A DNA stretch of 64,000 bases, from assembly GCF_027474525.2 (NCBI RefSeq), contig NZ_CP114882.2, forward strand, positions 1,178,001 to 1,242,000, given 5' to 3'. Under the pieces are notes generated by a model, which saw nothing but the letters and a program-made list of their open reading frames with translations, had not been told where the DNA came from and did no database searches. The stretch comes from Flavobacterium lacustre (GTDB lineage Bacteria; Bacteroidota; Bacteroidia; Flavobacteriales; Flavobacteriaceae). Of this stretch, positions 62,990-64,000 are shown piece by piece. Made by a program: the position numbers and the translations under genes. Position 1 is the stretch's first letter. Every line of letters starts with the position of its first letter.

Positions 62990-64000
62990 TTATGCGTCTA
63001 ATTCTCCGGCAATAACATTTAAACTTGATAAAATAACAATTGCATCCGAAAGCAAAGCTCCTTTAATCATTTCAGGATATGCCTGATAATAAATGAAACA
63101 AGGTCTTCTAAAGTGCAATCTGTAAGGCGTACGACTTCCGTCAGTTACTAAATAAAAACCGAGTTCTCCGTTTCCTCCTTCTACAGGATGGTATATTTCT
63201 GCCACCGGAACAGGAACTTCTCCCATTACAATCTTGAAGTGATAAATTAAAGATTCCATGTTGTGATACACATCTTCTTTTGGAGGCAAGTAATATTCAG
63301 GAACATCTGCATGATATTCATTTCCTTCCGGCATTTTGGCCAAAGCTTGTTTGATGATGCTTAAACTTTCCCACACTTCTGCATTACGAACACAGAAACG
63401 ATCATAAGTATCTCCAGATTTTCCAACAGGAACAATAAAGTCAAAATCTTCGTATGAACTGTAAGGTTGTGCCACACGAACATCATAATCTACACCAGCA
63501 GCACGAAGGTTTGGACCTGTGAAACCGTAAGCCATAGCTTGTTCAGCCGAAATAGCTCCTACATTAACGGTTCGGTCAATAAAAATTCTGTTTCTTTCAA
63601 AAAGGTTTTCAAACTCTTTCCAAGCAACTGGAAATTCTTCTAAAAACACATCTAATTTGCGGAAAGCTTCTGGTGACCAATCTCTTTCGAAACCACCAAT
63701 TCTTCCCATATTTGTAGTTAAACGAGCGCCACAAATTTCTTCATAAATCTCGTAAACTTTTTCTCTGAATTGAAAAACATATAAAAAGCCAGTATACGCT
63801 CCAGTATCAACTCCAAGGATAGAGTTACAGATTAAGTGGTCTGTAATTCTTGCCAATTCCATTACAATAACTCTTAAATATTGAGCTCTTTTTGGAACTT
63901 CAACACCTAATAATTTTTCTAATGTCATCCACCATCCCATATTATTAATAGGAGAGGAGCAATAGTTCATTCGGTCTGTAAGTGGCGTAATTTGATAAAA
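62990..64000 (-). CDS. nuoD: NADH-quinone oxidoreductase subunit D (5' end beyond window)
   Basis: At least 336 residues. The frame stays open upstream of the first visible Met (FYQITPLTDR precedes MNYCSSPINN), so the true start lies outside. This is the 49-kDa/NuoD family: TPLTDRMNYCSSPINNMGW carries the quinone-site region, followed by ARITDHLICNSILGVDTGAYTGFLYVF and C-terminal DAIVILSSLNVIAGELDA. nuoA-C are expected further on. Confidence 0.95.
   Translation of the reverse strand, partial: FYQITPLTDRMNYCSSPINNMGWWMTLEKLLGVEVPKRAQYLRVIVMELARITDHLICNSILGVDTGAYTGFLYVFQFREKVYEIYEEICGARLTTNMGRIGGFERDWSPEAFRKLDVFLEEFPVAWKEFENLFERNRIFIDRTVNVGAISAEQAMAYGFTGPNLRAAGVDYDVRVAQPYSSYEDFDFIVPVGKSGDTYDRFCVRNAEVWESLSIIKQALAKMPEGNEYHADVPEYYLPPKEDVYHNMESLIYHFKIVMGEVPVPVAEIYHPVEGGNGELGFYLVTDGSRTPYRLHFRRPCFIYYQAYPEMIKGALLSDAIVILSSLNVIAGELDA

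Overview
The window looks like a chromosome segment of a Flavobacterium-type member of the Bacteroidetes (Flavobacteriaceae). It is AT-rich. Genes lack Shine-Dalgarno leaders, and many have the Bacteroidetes -7 promoter element TAnnTTTG. It carries a SusC/SusD pair, lipoproteins with Bacteroidetes-type lipoboxes, and a short NuoG subunit.

Layout. 1-7.8 kb: 3' part of ribosomal protein L25, prs, tRNA-Leu, a DUF2452 protein, a PAS histidine kinase with its response regulator, and a GH97 glycosidase. 7.8-12.5 kb: an accessory, cassette-like stretch with short orphan genes, an MltR-like protein, a beta-propeller lipoprotein and a DUF5694 protein, interleaved with several families of short dispersed repeats. 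It ends in a 28-unit 20/21-bp tandem array. 12.7-30.3 kb (minus strand): an L-arabinan utilisation locus, susC-susD-GH51-GH43-GH43-GH43-GH51, then araB-araD-araA-galM. 30.9-36 kb: a Nudix-type AraR-like regulator, tal-tkt and a GntR regulator. 36-46 kb (plus strand): galM, endo-galactanase GH53, beta-galactosidase GH2, galK-galT-galE and a sodium/sugar symporter. 46-52.6 kb: umuD-umuC, an AraC regulator, two secreted proteins of unknown function, an oxidoreductase and a DsbA-like protein. 52.7-64 kb (minus strand): nuoN to nuoD of respiratory complex I, running off the end.

How it works together. SusC/D and the GH51/GH43 enzymes would capture and cut arabinan; AraB/A/D convert L-arabinose to xylulose 5-phosphate; Tkt/Tal feed it into the pentose phosphate pathway. 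The 36-44 kb operon does the equivalent job for beta-1,4-galactan through the Leloir pathway. Together this is a toolkit for the arabinan and galactan side chains of pectic rhamnogalacturonan I.

Main find. Seven copies of one 21-bp palindrome (arms close to TAAGTGT and ACACTTA, always 7 bp apart) lie upstream of susC (two copies), araB, the araR-like gene itself, tkt-tal, the sodium/sugar symporter and the distant GH97 gene. This is best explained as the operator of the Nudix regulator and predicts an arabinose regulon. In two cases (GH97, tkt) the operator directly abuts the -7 box. The symporter leader is a duplicated copy of the galM leader with this operator placed upstream instead of the ACTGGTA repeats found at galM. 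No gene was found that looks like a wholly new defence or mobile system.
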